From an uncultured Muribaculaceae bacterium (GTDB lineage Bacteria > Bacteroidota > Bacteroidia > Bacteroidales > Muribaculaceae): a stretch of DNA of 33,232 nt. This document shows positions 23,742-32,734 of the stretch, in pieces. The notes beneath the pieces are model-generated. The model did not search any database and was not told the origin of the DNA. It worked only from the letters and a program-made list of their open reading frames with translations. The stretch spans positions 1 to 33,232 of the forward strand of contig CAJTSR010000027.1 in assembly GCA_910579035.1 (NCBI GenBank). The letters run 5' to 3'. Positions within the stretch are counted from its first letter, which is position 1; each line of letters opens with the position of its first letter. The translations under genes were made by a program, and so were the position numbers.

Positions 23742-25039
23742 TGAAATCGCCTAACAGAAAGGAGCCGCCGACAGTTAAGCCTTTTGGGAAAATGACAGTG
23801 CCGCCCGAAGATCTGTCGTTGCTTCCTAATGGAATCACGCTGCACAGTTTTAGTGGAGGCGACCAGCCTATTTGTAAACTGAGCATAGCATTTCATGGAG
23901 GAATCAGAGAAATAGGTTCGGAAGCAACTGCCAATATGGTGTTGTCGCAGATTTTTGAAGGTGCCGGCAACAAAACTGCGTCCCAAATAGCCGATATATT
24001 GGATTATAACGGGGCAAGAATCGGGGTGAGAAGCCAAGTGCATCATAGCGTGCTCGATGTGTGGATGCTGAACGAGAGGGTGCCTCAAATTCTGGATTTG
24101 CTCAAAGAGTGTATCTCAAGTCCGGCATATCCGCAAAACGAACTCGACACAGCCAAACTGCGCGCTACAGCGGCGTTTCTTTCGAGCAGGGAAGATGTGG
24201 CCACCCTTGCCGGCGAAGCACTTACCAAACTCATATATGGCGAGGGTCACCCGCTTGCCCGGCCAATGTCGGAAGAAGCAATAGCTTTGGTAGACAGAGC
24301 CGGTCTGCAGGCGGCACACAGACGCTTGCTTGTGCCTGAAAACACCGATGTGTTTTTGTCGGGAATGATTGACGGAGAAGTAGAAAGGGCAGTGTATGAT
24401 TTTTTGTGCGAGCTGCCTTCTCTTGGGCCTTCGTTTAAGCCCGTATTCGAGCCGATACGTCCTGAAGAACCCGGCAAAAAGGTATATGTGGGAATGGAAG
24501 GCGCGCTTCAAGATGCCATAATGGCGGGGCTTCCGGCACCAGGACGCGACAGCGAGGACTATTCGTCGCTAAGGTTCACAATAATGGCTCTTGGAGGTTA
24601 TTTCGGCAGTAGGCTTATGACGAACATACGCGAAGACAAAGGATTGACCTACGGCATATCGGCATCATTGCTCGGGAACCATGAAGGTTCATATATGACA
24701 ATCGGCGCGCAATGTGACGGTGCGTATACGGAGCGTGTGCTCGATGAAATATACGCCGAGATGCGAGGCTTGGTATCTAATCCGCCCAAGGACGACGAAT
24801 TGCGTCGGCTCAAACTGCATGCCGCGACAAATCTTGCAGAAATTCTCGATACTCCGGCAGGGATAATGGGGTATTATGCAAATAGGCTGTTTGTAGGAAC
24901 CCCTGACGATTATTTCGCGCGACAGCAGGTTGCTATCAACGCTCTAACTCCTGAAATTATAGCTGCCATGGCAGAGAAATATCTTCAGCCGGAGAATTTG
25001 CGCGTTGCCATATGCGGTGATTATGACAGACGAAGTTAG
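23738..25039 (+). CDS. Non-catalytic M16 peptidase homologue
   Basis: The 433-residue protein has both M16 fold domains, including the GGYFGSRLMTNIREDKGLTYGISAS segment of the C-terminal half. Where active enzymes carry HxxEH it reads SQIFEGAG, so the zinc ligands are missing. In two-component M16 systems such a subunit binds substrate and pairs with a catalytic one; the catalytic M16 protein at 10761-12002 is a candidate partner. There is no signal peptide. It is the last gene of the udk-lptB-kdsB operon, with its ATG overlapping the kdsB stop. Confidence 0.85.
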   Translation: MMKSPNRKEPPTVKPFGKMTVPPEDLSLLPNGITLHSFSGGDQPICKLSIAFHGGIREIGSEATANMVLSQIFEGAGNKTASQIADILDYNGARIGVRSQVHHSVLDVWMLNERVPQILDLLKECISSPAYPQNELDTAKLRATAAFLSSREDVATLAGEALTKLIYGEGHPLARPMSEEAIALVDRAGLQAAHRRLLVPENTDVFLSGMIDGEVERAVYDFLCELPSLGPSFKPVFEPIRPEEPGKKVYVGMEGALQDAIMAGLPAPGRDSEDYSSLRFTIMALGGYFGSRLMTNIREDKGLTYGISASLLGNHEGSYMTIGAQCDGAYTERVLDEIYAEMRGLVSNPPKDDELRRLKLHAATNLAEILDTPAGIMGYYANRLFVGTPDDYFARQQVAINALTPEIIAAMAEKYLQPENLRVAICGDYDRRS

Positions 25040-25093
25040 CACATCCCGTAGAATCGCCCTCCAAGCCTCGTAAACACTTATTCACATTTTTGC

Positions 25094-25126
25094 TTGGCTC
25101 AAATTCACAAATTTTCAGTATTTTTG
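25094..25126 (+). promoter_or_regulatory. Promoter of pfp
   Basis: TTGG (25094-25097) and TATTTTTG (25119-25126) are separated by 21 bases, fitting the Bacteroidetes -33/-7 pattern. The start site would be near 25131, leaving a leader of about 25 bases. Confidence 0.65.
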
Positions 25127-25155
25127 CAGCAAAGAAAACACATAAGCTTCATTAG

Positions 25156-26805
25156 ATGAAAAAGAGTGCTTTACAGAAAGCCCGTGCGGCTTACAAGCCT
25201 AAATTACCAGTTGTATTAACAAGTGCTGTTAAAGTAGTGGAAGGTCGCCCGACAGAGTCCGTTGCTGACCAAGCTGCTATCAAAAGTCTGTTCCCCAATA
25301 CTTACGGTCTTCCCGAAATCCGTTTTGAAAAGAATCCCGCTCCCGCTCCCGGCAAGCCTGTCAATGTGGGTGTAATTCTTTCGGGTGGTCAGGCTCCCGG
25401 CGGACACAATGTGATCTGCGGTCTGTTTGACGGAATCAAGAAAATCCATCGCGACAGCCGCCTGTTCGGCTTCCTGATGGGTCCCGGCGGCCTCGTAGAC
25501 CACAAGTACATCGAACTTACCGCTCCGATTATTGATGAATACCGCAACACCGGCGGTTTCGACATTATCGGTTCCGGACGCACAAAGCTCGAACGCGAAG
25601 AGCAGTTTGAAAAAGGTCTTATAATCATCAAAGAGCTTGGCATCAACGCATTGGTTATAATAGGTGGTGACGACTCTAACACCAATGCCGCAGTACTCGC
25701 CGAGTACTACAAGGCTCATAATGCCGGTGTGCAGGTTATCGGTTGTCCCAAAACCATCGACGGTGACCTCAAGAACGACGTTATCGAAACATCGTTCGGC
25801 TTCGACACTGCCACAAAGGTATACTCCGAGGTAATCGGCAACATACAGCGCGACTGCAACTCCGCTAAAAAATATTGGCACTTCATAAAGCTGATGGGCC
25901 GCTCCGCAAGCCACATCGCTCTTGAATGCGCACTGCAGACCCAGCCCAACATCTGCCTTATTTCTGAAGAAATAGAGCAGCGCGATATGAGCCTCGACCA
26001 GATTGTAAGCTATATTGGCGATATCGTTATTGCACGTGCTGCCGACGGCAATAATTTCGGAACAGTCCTCATCCCCGAGGGTTTGATCGAATTCATACCT
26101 GAATACAAGCGCCTTATTCGCGAACTCAACGAGCTTCTTGGTGCAAACAAGGCTGTTGTGAAGAATATGAATTCCGAAGACCTCACAGCTTTCATTCTTG
26201 GCAACCTCTCTGCCGAAAACGTGGCTGCGCTTAAGAAACTTCCTGAAGAGGTTTCTCGCCAGCTTATGCTCGACCGCGACCCGCACGGCAATGTACAGGT
26301 ATCGCTTATCGAAACAGAGAAGCTCCTTAGCGGCCTCGTTGCCGACTATGTGGCTAAGTCTGAAGCGTTCGCCGCTGCCAAGGGCAAATTTTCGGCATTG
26401 CACCACTTCTTCGGCTATGAAGGCCGTTGCGCAGACCCGTCGAACTTCGACGCCGACTACTGCTACTCGCTCGGCTTCAATGCTGCCGCGCTTATCAATG
26501 CCGGTGTGACAGGCTATATGTCTTCGATCAGAAATCTTGTGAAGCCTGCCGTTCAGTGGATTCCCGGTGGTATTCCCATCACTATGATGATGAATGTGGA
26601 GCGTCGTAACGCCGAAGACAAACCTGTAATCCAGAAAGCTCTCGTGCGCCTCGATGGAAAGCCCTTCCTCAAGTTCGCAGAGCAGCGCGACAGCTGGGCT
26701 CACAACACGTGCTATGTATATCCCGGCCCGATCCAGTACTTCGGCCCTTCAGAAGTATGCGACCAGCCGTCGATGACACTCAAATACGAACATCAGGGTA
26801 AATAA
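25156..26805 (+). CDS. pfp: PPi-dependent phosphofructokinase
   Basis: This 549-residue long-form enzyme interconverts fructose 6-phosphate and fructose 1,6-bisphosphate using pyrophosphate. GVILSGGQAPGGHN (about 72-85), GGDDSNTN (170-177) and CPKTIDGDLKND (197-208) form the active site; the Asp after GGD and the Lys of PKTID are the hallmarks of PPi rather than ATP use. Codon choice is visibly more biased (aac, ctc, cgc) than in neighbours, which suggests high expression. It is a single-gene unit with its own promoter and a strong terminator. Confidence 0.95.
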   Translation: MKKSALQKARAAYKPKLPVVLTSAVKVVEGRPTESVADQAAIKSLFPNTYGLPEIRFEKNPAPAPGKPVNVGVILSGGQAPGGHNVICGLFDGIKKIHRDSRLFGFLMGPGGLVDHKYIELTAPIIDEYRNTGGFDIIGSGRTKLEREEQFEKGLIIIKELGINALVIIGGDDSNTNAAVLAEYYKAHNAGVQVIGCPKTIDGDLKNDVIETSFGFDTATKVYSEVIGNIQRDCNSAKKYWHFIKLMGRSASHIALECALQTQPNICLISEEIEQRDMSLDQIVSYIGDIVIARAADGNNFGTVLIPEGLIEFIPEYKRLIRELNELLGANKAVVKNMNSEDLTAFILGNLSAENVAALKKLPEEVSRQLMLDRDPHGNVQVSLIETEKLLSGLVADYVAKSEAFAAAKGKFSALHHFFGYEGRCADPSNFDADYCYSLGFNAAALINAGVTGYMSSIRNLVKPAVQWIPGGIPITMMMNVERRNAEDKPVIQKALVRLDGKPFLKFAEQRDSWAHNTCYVYPGPIQYFGPSEVCDQPSMTLKYEHQGK

Positions 26806-26851
26806 TTACCCTCGCTCGACAAAGCATATTCAATCCTTCTTATCAGCTTGC

Positions 26852-26890
26852 ATTCCGCCTACAGTACACATGGCTGTAGGCGGAATTTTT
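26852..26890 (+). terminator. Terminator of pfp
   Basis: A 13-bp perfect stem (attccgcctacag, 26852-26864, with its complement at 26874-26886), a 9-nt loop and a run of T. Confidence 0.9.
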
Positions 26891-26911
26891 ATGCTATTTC
26901 ATAGATATGAT

Positions 26912-26936
26912 AAAAGCCCGCCGACAGCGGGCTTTT
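26912..26936. terminator. Two-way terminator between pfp and the beta-barrel gene
   Basis: aaaagcccgc (26912-26921) pairs with gcgggctttt (26927-26936) across a 5-nt loop. The A/T ends give a T-tract in both directions. It mainly serves the minus-strand gene ending at 26955. Confidence 0.85.
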
Positions 26937-26954
26937 GCGTTGATAATTCTATTG

Positions 26955-29249
26955 TTACATCTTGAGTAGCGAGGAGCCGGTATCGGAATTGTTGAGTGTC
27001 CGTCGGCCGGATCTAAATATAGAGCCGAAGTCGGCCGAGTAACTTGCGGAAAATACGACCATGTTGGCGTTATCTTTGATGTAGCGGTCTTTTATCGACG
27101 GATTGATTGCAGAGTAATTCCACGAAGGATATTGTGTCCCTCGAGTTTCAAACATATACATCCACGAGGCGCCTATGGTCCAATGCTTGTTCGGGCGATA
27201 TTCTACCTGAAGCATATCGCCATTCTCGTCCTTGCCAACGGACTGCCCCGATAGATACTTACCGGGTAGTTTTCGCCAGTAGGATATTGTCACCGGGCCT
27301 TTGTTCCACCAAAGCGACAGGCTTCCGGAAATAGCCGTAAGGCTGTGTGCCCATTCTGTTTTTAACTTGGTGTTATAGTGCTTGAGGCTTATGTTAAGAC
27401 TCGCCCCAAAGCCTGCGATATCACTCAGTTTCACATACAAGCTCCCGGATGAACGACGGAAGGTATCGTAGTTCATACTTTGCGACAAGAATAAGCCATT
27501 GCCGAGGTAGCGAAGATCGCTAGTGGCGGGGTTACGTGTGTTCAAGCACGAAAGCATAAGTGTTGTGCTTAGCTTTTTATGTGTGTATGATCCTAATAGC
27601 TGATAATTGTAGTATTCAGATACTTTAAGGTTGGGATTACCGTTGGACACAAGGTATGGCGACGTCTGCTGAGGGTGGTCTGTCAACGAGGAGATTCCGG
27701 GTATCGACGGTGAGTATCTGAATGCGGCCTGCAGGCTCCATTTGTTGTTGATGGTCCAACTCGCCTGCGCCTGGCTGATATTACGAATAAAACTCCTTTT
27801 GTTCAAGTCGTTTTTTACCCAAAACATTTTTAAACCGCTCGATAGAGATACATATACCTTGTTGAACTGATGTCCGAGTCGGGCATATATATAATTGTTG
27901 TTCTCCGTAAGCACCGGAGCATAATCAGAAGAAATATATTGATTTCGACTGTGCGATACGGTGTTCTGGTATCCGGCCGAAAGAGATGTGGCATCATTGA
28001 AAGAATGAGTGAAATTCGCTTCTGTAATAAGAGAGCGCCTCCGATTATCTACATTCATAATATATTCTTCAGTCGATTCGGCATCGTAGACATACTTATT
28101 GTCGCGTCTGTAGTCATCTGAAGACAGTGTTCCAACTGCCTGTATCTCGAGCGTGTTTCGGTCGTTGAAATCGTGGCGGAAAAACAAGTCAAGCGATGGT
28201 GAGAGCTGCGCGCTTTTGGCCAGCATTAGTGTATTATATTCGCCAATCTGTGTGTCGATGGTGGTGCCTGTATACCGTCGCTTGCTTGATGATATTGCCG
28301 CGTTTAGTGTTGCCGAAAATAATGTGGACTTGTTCGGGGTGAAGTTGTATTTGAATGATATGGGATTCATCAGATAGTTGAACGGATTACGGTCCTTTTC
28401 GATAAGATTGACCTTACAATCATTCCCTACAAATGATTGCTCTGTGACGTCATACACGTCTTGATAATTGCGCCATGACGGATTGTAAGATAGAGAGAAT
28501 TGCGACTCACCCTGATGATACGAGGCCTTTATATCAGCATCTAAAAACCCGGTGGTCGGGCAGCCTCTCGTCCAGCCATAGAACGTGCCACCGTCAGTAC
28601 GTCGGCGCAACGTGACGCTAAGAAATCCGCTGCAACCACGGTCTGCATATCGAGCGGGAGTAATACGGGAAAATTCCACTTTCTCGATATCTGCTGGAGG
28701 TATTGAATTCAGATCGGAAATAGAGGAGGGCACCCCGTTGACCAGAATCATTGGCGTGGCTCCGTCCACGCTTAACGTGCGATTGATAACGTTTGTTTCC
28801 AATCCCGGGAGTGGTAGCTTCTCAAACAGGCTTATGGCTGTAGACGACGCTTTTATATCCGATGACGCAGGATATACGATGGTTCGGCCACGCACATTGT
28901 ATTGCGATTTGGACGTAACAGTAAGCTCATCGAGATTGATGCTTTCAGTGAGCAAAACCTGTCCTAAGTCGAGGTTTTTTGTTCCCGGAGCAATCAATAT
29001 TTCCGTTTCGCTGAATCCGGCTAATGAAAAACGAAGAATCACCTCATCATTCTTTTCGGTGGCGATTGTAAAAGCCCCCGAATGGTCGCTGACCGACTTC
29101 TGAACGAGCATATCTCCAGAATACAACCTGCATAATACTCCCGGCAACGCTGTTGTGTCATTTTCAACAGCAATTAGGCCCTTTATTTCTCTTGCCTGGG
29201 TAACATTGTATGCTGCAAGTGCAAATGCCAGAATCAAGCACTTATTCAT
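26955..29249 (-). CDS. Outer-membrane beta-barrel receptor-like protein
   Basis: The 764-residue protein starts at ATG 29249, giving a clean signal peptide (MNKCLILAFALAAYNVTQA); an in-frame GTG at 29297 only adds polar residues. Next come a carboxypeptidase-like beta-sandwich domain (IKGLIAVENDTTALPGVLCRLYSGD, SGAFTI), a plug-like domain (VDGATPMILVNGVPSSISDLNSIPPADIEKVEFSRITPARYADRGCSGFLSVTLRR) and a long C-terminal region of alternating aromatic beta strands forming the barrel. The layout matches the TonB-dependent-receptor-like OMP_b-brl_3 family. No SusD partner is present, so a polysaccharide-uptake role is not indicated. An XRE regulator lies directly upstream on the same strand. Confidence 0.88.
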   Translation of the reverse strand: MNKCLILAFALAAYNVTQAREIKGLIAVENDTTALPGVLCRLYSGDMLVQKSVSDHSGAFTIATEKNDEVILRFSLAGFSETEILIAPGTKNLDLGQVLLTESINLDELTVTSKSQYNVRGRTIVYPASSDIKASSTAISLFEKLPLPGLETNVINRTLSVDGATPMILVNGVPSSISDLNSIPPADIEKVEFSRITPARYADRGCSGFLSVTLRRRTDGGTFYGWTRGCPTTGFLDADIKASYHQGESQFSLSYNPSWRNYQDVYDVTEQSFVGNDCKVNLIEKDRNPFNYLMNPISFKYNFTPNKSTLFSATLNAAISSSKRRYTGTTIDTQIGEYNTLMLAKSAQLSPSLDLFFRHDFNDRNTLEIQAVGTLSSDDYRRDNKYVYDAESTEEYIMNVDNRRRSLITEANFTHSFNDATSLSAGYQNTVSHSRNQYISSDYAPVLTENNNYIYARLGHQFNKVYVSLSSGLKMFWVKNDLNKRSFIRNISQAQASWTINNKWSLQAAFRYSPSIPGISSLTDHPQQTSPYLVSNGNPNLKVSEYYNYQLLGSYTHKKLSTTLMLSCLNTRNPATSDLRYLGNGLFLSQSMNYDTFRRSSGSLYVKLSDIAGFGASLNISLKHYNTKLKTEWAHSLTAISGSLSLWWNKGPVTISYWRKLPGKYLSGQSVGKDENGDMLQVEYRPNKHWTIGASWMYMFETRGTQYPSWNYSAINPSIKDRYIKDNANMVVFSASYSADFGSIFRSGRRTLNNSDTGSSLLKM

Positions 29250-29366
29250 ATTAGATTTATAACGTTTAGAATATATATATGAAGAGCATATTCGCACTCC
29301 TCATATTATATGACGTTAAATGAAGCCCTATTGTTACACGCAACAGAAAGATTCAGTTTGCCAATA

Positions 29367-30017
29367 TCATTTATCGGAAGAAAACACCTCGAAACTGCTG
29401 TCGGTATACAGGACAATAATGGACTTTATGCGTTTTCCATCTTTCACATCGGGATTGCCATTTGCGGATTCGCTATTGCTCGAAGATGGCATTTGCAGAG
29501 GCATAACAATATCGTTGAATAAATCGGCTTGTGTTCGCTTCCTTTCCTCCGGAGCAGACGCGCTTCGCGCTGGCTCAATTGGTTGCTGTAGACGGTCTAT
29601 TTCGTTTCGGACGGCGTTTTTTTCCGAATATTGTGCACTTGAAAGAGGTTCTATCATAGATTCAACGCCGAAATAATCTTCGTCAAATCCCGGCAAGAGT
29701 ATTTCTGATTGTTGGGAATCAGAAATTTGACTGTCTGTATACGCTTTGTTTTGCGGATCTTGACGCTCTGAGATTTCAAAATTTGATGAGCTCAGCATAT
29801 CTCCTTGGCCAAATAGCAGCCATGTAATGTTTAGCTGGGGAAAGCTCTCGTATAGCTTTCTCAGGAGAGTGTCGCTTACTGATTTGTTGCGTCCATGAAC
29901 AAGCTGCGATAAAGTTGGGCGAGGTATGCCTGCCTTATCAGCAAACTGGGAATTGCTGTAGCCAAGATAATCTATAAAACTTTTCAATCTACCTATAACG
30001 GTTGCGTCTTCGGCCAT
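29367..30017 (-). CDS. XRE-family HTH regulator
   Basis: This is a 216-residue protein from ATG 30017 (MAEDATVIGRLKSFIDYLGYS). Residues about 5-75 form a Cro/C1-type HTH (NSQFADKAGIPRPTLSQLVHGRN) with the NITWLLFGQGDML ending seen in Bacteroidetes regulators of this type. The remainder is a low-complexity Ser/Gln/Glu-rich linker and a short beta-like C-terminus (IKSIIVLYTDSSFEVFSSD). It has a very good promoter (30051-30082). It lies 117 bases upstream of the beta-barrel gene and may share its transcript and regulate it. Confidence 0.85.
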   Translation of the reverse strand: MAEDATVIGRLKSFIDYLGYSNSQFADKAGIPRPTLSQLVHGRNKSVSDTLLRKLYESFPQLNITWLLFGQGDMLSSSNFEISERQDPQNKAYTDSQISDSQQSEILLPGFDEDYFGVESMIEPLSSAQYSEKNAVRNEIDRLQQPIEPARSASAPEERKRTQADLFNDIVMPLQMPSSSNSESANGNPDVKDGKRIKSIIVLYTDSSFEVFSSDK

Positions 30018-30050
30018 ATTTTTAGAGAATTGAGCGTGAATTTGACGATG

Positions 30051-30082
30051 CAAATGTAAAAACTAAAATTGATAAATGCAAA
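30051..30082 (-). promoter_or_regulatory. Promoter of the XRE gene
   Basis: TTTG (30082-30079) and TACATTTG (30058-30051) on the minus strand are separated by 20 bases, an essentially ideal Bacteroidetes promoter. The predicted leader is about 29 bases. Confidence 0.75.
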
Positions 30083-30898
30083 TTTTATGCTGTGAATATG
30101 TATTTACAATTATAACTAAAGGGTGTTTGCAATGTGCAATTGTGCCATTTTGAGTCGTAAGAGATATCCGGCAATAATGGGGTAGGGTGCAGAATAAGGG
30201 TGAATTTATCTATTGTATAAATATAGATTATATCTGCTATTAGTGTTAAAATCAGCTATATATGTCTACCGCAATCGGGCGATCGCCCTTCCGGGTGCAT
30301 TTGATACATATAGTTAAACTAATACTATGGATTTTGTATGTATTTGGCTGGGTTTTAGCCGAGTGTGTAAAACGTTAATATGTGTTTATTGCTAAAATAG
30401 ACGGGTTGTTGCGAATTGCAAACGCACCAGTGCTGGGGATTCGCGTCCAGCTGATTCGCAAAAACGCACTGCTATGCACATTTGTGATTTACAATAATAA
30501 ATTGCCGAATTTGTAGGGATTTAAATTTCCGATATTCAACTGCAAATTATCCTGCCTAAGCCGCTGTTTGTGTTTGTGAATCGTGTTCGAAATCTTAAAT
30601 CAGTGCGGCCTATTTCGACTTCACAACGCCAAATTTCAAAATCTGTGTACTATTGACAATTATTTTACAAATAGAACATTCTGGAGAGGTGTCGTGTTTC
30701 GATTATCTGAGGTTAAATACCATCTATATATCTTTATTTTAAATAATTACAACACACTTAGGGGTATTTAAACACGAAAATTCCCATACGCTAAACTGTG
30801 TAAAAATTACAAGAACATCAAAAAATCCACTGTTCCACCTTAATTTGTCCAACATAGGCGGCTCGACGACGTAGCTTCTTAAGAAGTGATTATGCCTT
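30083..30898. other. AT-rich intergenic region without a supportable gene
   Basis: No convincing coding region is seen; the longest frame, 30583-30771, has no family resemblance and lies in AT-rich sequence. Visible landmarks are a 12-bp palindrome gggcgatcgccc (30277-30288); a cluster of repeats around 30411-30471, where gcgaat pairs with attcgc at 30439-30444 or 30454-30459 and cagtgc pairs with gcactg; and a palindrome cttcttaagaag (30875-30886) just before the transposase remnant. Confidence 0.5.
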
Positions 30899-31348
30899 TT
30901 GATAGGACATCTGAAGATTCAAAATGCAGCCGCGGGAAACACTGGAAATAGACATGGCGGCGGGAACGCATCTGCACAAACCGACACACCCCTCGGTAGA
31001 TTATTCACAAAAGCCTTGTGGCTGTTACGCGAGGAGGACTGGTCGCCAAGGCAGATTTCAGGCCACCTCCGCCTTGAAGGGCTGAGAATCAGCCATGAAC
31101 GTATATGTCAGATAATATGCGCAGATGAAACGTAAGGACTGAGGAAGCATTGCCGGCACAAACTTAAATACCGAAGGCACAAAGGCTGTAAACGCAAGCC
31201 GTCGGGCCGGGCGATTATTCCCGACCGTGTATCCATACATCATCGTCTGCCAGAGGCTGTTCCTGCAGACAAAACTGACTTGGCGTTTGCAGTTTGCACA
31301 AATCAGCGCATTTCGCAATACTCCGTTCAGGAAAAAGTATAAGGTAAA
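30899..31348 (+). pseudogene. Decayed IS30-family transposase
   Basis: The frame contains WLLREEDWSPRQISGHLRLEG and ISHERICQIICAD, the typical IS30 central HTH region. It then hits an in-frame TAA at 31133-31135 and continues GLRKHCRHKLKYRRHKG and AIIPDRVSIHHRLPEA, the segment that normally precedes the DDE catalytic domain. After that homology is lost and the frame ends near 31348. The N-terminal HTH and the whole DDE core are missing. No terminal inverted repeats were identified. This is a dead mobile-element fragment. Confidence 0.85.
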
Positions 31349-31477
31349 AGCTACTCAAGAAGAGAGCAGTAGTTAAATCCCAACTCATCTATTTAACATA
31401 ATACATATTATAAAACAAATAAAGACTGCCAAAATAGCGCGTCGTTAAAAGAGAAATTTCTGCATCTATGTAATTTT

Positions 31478-31485
31478 TAGCTTTG
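31478..31485 (+). promoter_or_regulatory. -7 element before the ECF sigma gene
   Basis: TAGCTTTG fits TAnnTTTG and lies 44 bases before the ATG at 31530. The sequence about 17 bases upstream (tttc) is a poor -33. An ECF-type autoregulated promoter cannot be excluded. Confidence 0.4.
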
Positions 31486-31529
31486 CTCTGCGTCATATAT
31501 CTGTATTGCTTCAAAACCTGTAGTATGCT

Positions 31530-32051
31530 ATGGCAGATCGAATGACCGACAAAGAAACTCGTTTCATCGCTATGACCGCTTCTTATAAAGAAGTCATAGC
31601 AAAGGTCTGCTATATATATGTGTCGCCATATGCGTCGTTCGACGATTTGTATCAAGAGGTGCTGATAAATTTATGGCAAGGGCTTGACAGCTTCCGTGGC
31701 GAAGCAAAACTATCCACGTGGATTTATCGAACAGCCATCAACACCTGCATAACATGGCATAGACGAAATCAGAAGTATGCCTCCTCTACCAGTCTTGAGA
31801 ATCTTGTTGCAGAGCCTATCGATGATAGCTCCGGCGCTCAAAAAATCGAGCAATGGCAATTACTCCAGCAGCTGATATCACATCTCGGCCCAATTGAAAA
31901 AGCCATCATAACTATGTGGCTCGACGAGCGTAGCTATGATGAAATCGCTGCCGTCACAGGCTTGTCCTCCGGGAATATTGCCGTGCGCATACATCGTATT
32001 AAACAGAAATTATCAGAGATGGCAGCCAAAAGCCATCAAACGGAAATATGA
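31530..32051 (+). CDS. ECF-type sigma-70 factor
   Basis: The 173-residue protein has sigma region 2 (residues about 25-95: DDLYQEVLINLWQGLDSFRGEAKLSTWIYRTAINTCITWHRR, with the DxxQEV core-binding helix) and region 4 (about 115-165: LGPIEKAIITMWLDERSYDEIAAVTGLSSGNIAVRIHRIKQKL). The layout is that of Bacteroidetes ECF factors. Its stop overlaps the next start (ATGA), coupling it to a membrane protein that probably controls it. The regulon is not evident from this window. Confidence 0.93.
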   Translation: MADRMTDKETRFIAMTASYKEVIAKVCYIYVSPYASFDDLYQEVLINLWQGLDSFRGEAKLSTWIYRTAINTCITWHRRNQKYASSTSLENLVAEPIDDSSGAQKIEQWQLLQQLISHLGPIEKAIITMWLDERSYDEIAAVTGLSSGNIAVRIHRIKQKLSEMAAKSHQTEI

Positions 32052-32635
32052 ATATCGACGAATTAAAGACTCAGTGGCAAGAACTACGTCTGCGGGTCGA
32101 CAAACTCGAAGACAATAATGCCCGGTTAGCACATCAGCTGGCCGCAGGGAAAGCCGTTAACTACAAGCAACAACTTGCAAAAACATTTCAGAGAGGCATT
32201 GTCGTAAGCTGTGTCTTGCCCATATTGGCGCCTCTCGTGGTTACAGTGCTTAACTTTCCATTATGGATAGCCATATGTTATGCGCTATTCGGCGTAATAA
32301 TGGTCTGTGGGAACATTTGGATTCGCAACTATATTATGAAAGCAGATTATATGTCGCTTCCTGTCTTGCAAGCATTGGAAAACGCCATCAATCTAAAGTT
32401 TCGTATGCGGCGCCTCAGAATATTGTCTGTGACAATCGGCTCCGGGGTTATATTGTCGATGTTAGTAGAAATTATATACAAGACAGATACTGCGATAACA
32501 ACTGGATTCGTGGTCGGATTAGTTATCGGTACGATATTAGGAATTATAAAATGGCGGGAACAGTCGCGTCTGAGTCGTCAAATAATCGAAGAGTTGCGAA
32601 ATGCAGACCGCCCTACCCTGTCTGATTTCGACTGA
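32048..32635 (+). CDS. Membrane protein coupled to ECF sigma, likely anti-sigma
   Basis: The 195-residue protein has a cytoplasmic N-terminus with a coiled-coil-like helix (MNIDELKTQWQELRLRVDKLEDNNARLAHQ), about four transmembrane helices in two pairs (about 60-95 and 125-170), and a basic/acidic C-terminal tail. It overlaps the ECF gene by four bases, the standard arrangement for an anti-sigma factor. The sequence lacks a zinc anti-sigma HxxxCxxC motif. The assignment rests on context and layout, not on recognised homology. Confidence 0.6.
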   Translation: MNIDELKTQWQELRLRVDKLEDNNARLAHQLAAGKAVNYKQQLAKTFQRGIVVSCVLPILAPLVVTVLNFPLWIAICYALFGVIMVCGNIWIRNYIMKADYMSLPVLQALENAINLKFRMRRLRILSVTIGSGVILSMLVEIIYKTDTAITTGFVVGLVIGTILGIIKWREQSRLSRQIIEELRNADRPTLSDFD

Positions 32636-32671
32636 TTTTGATAGACGCACAGTTAATCTATGTTAAGAGCC

Positions 32672-32702
32672 TTGCTTATTTCTATGAGATGGCGTAATTT
32701 TG
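32672..32702 (+). promoter_or_regulatory. Promoter of the tmRNA gene
   Basis: TTGC (32672-32675) and TAATTTTG (32695-32702) are separated by 19 bases, matching the Bacteroidetes -33/-7 spacing. The start site would be near 32707, so about 28 bases would be removed from the 5' end, presumably by RNase P. Confidence 0.65.
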
Positions 32703-32734
32703 TACTCCTTAGCTCATTAAAGCTACATACTATC

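Noticed and set aside
25216..26703. Long 495-codon minus-strand frame
   Set aside because: It is a shadow of the strongly codon-biased pfp gene, which has clear active-site motifs; the antisense reading has no family resemblance.
30583..30771. 62-codon plus-strand frame in the intergenic gap
   Set aside because: AT-rich, no promoter or family resemblance; consistent with chance.
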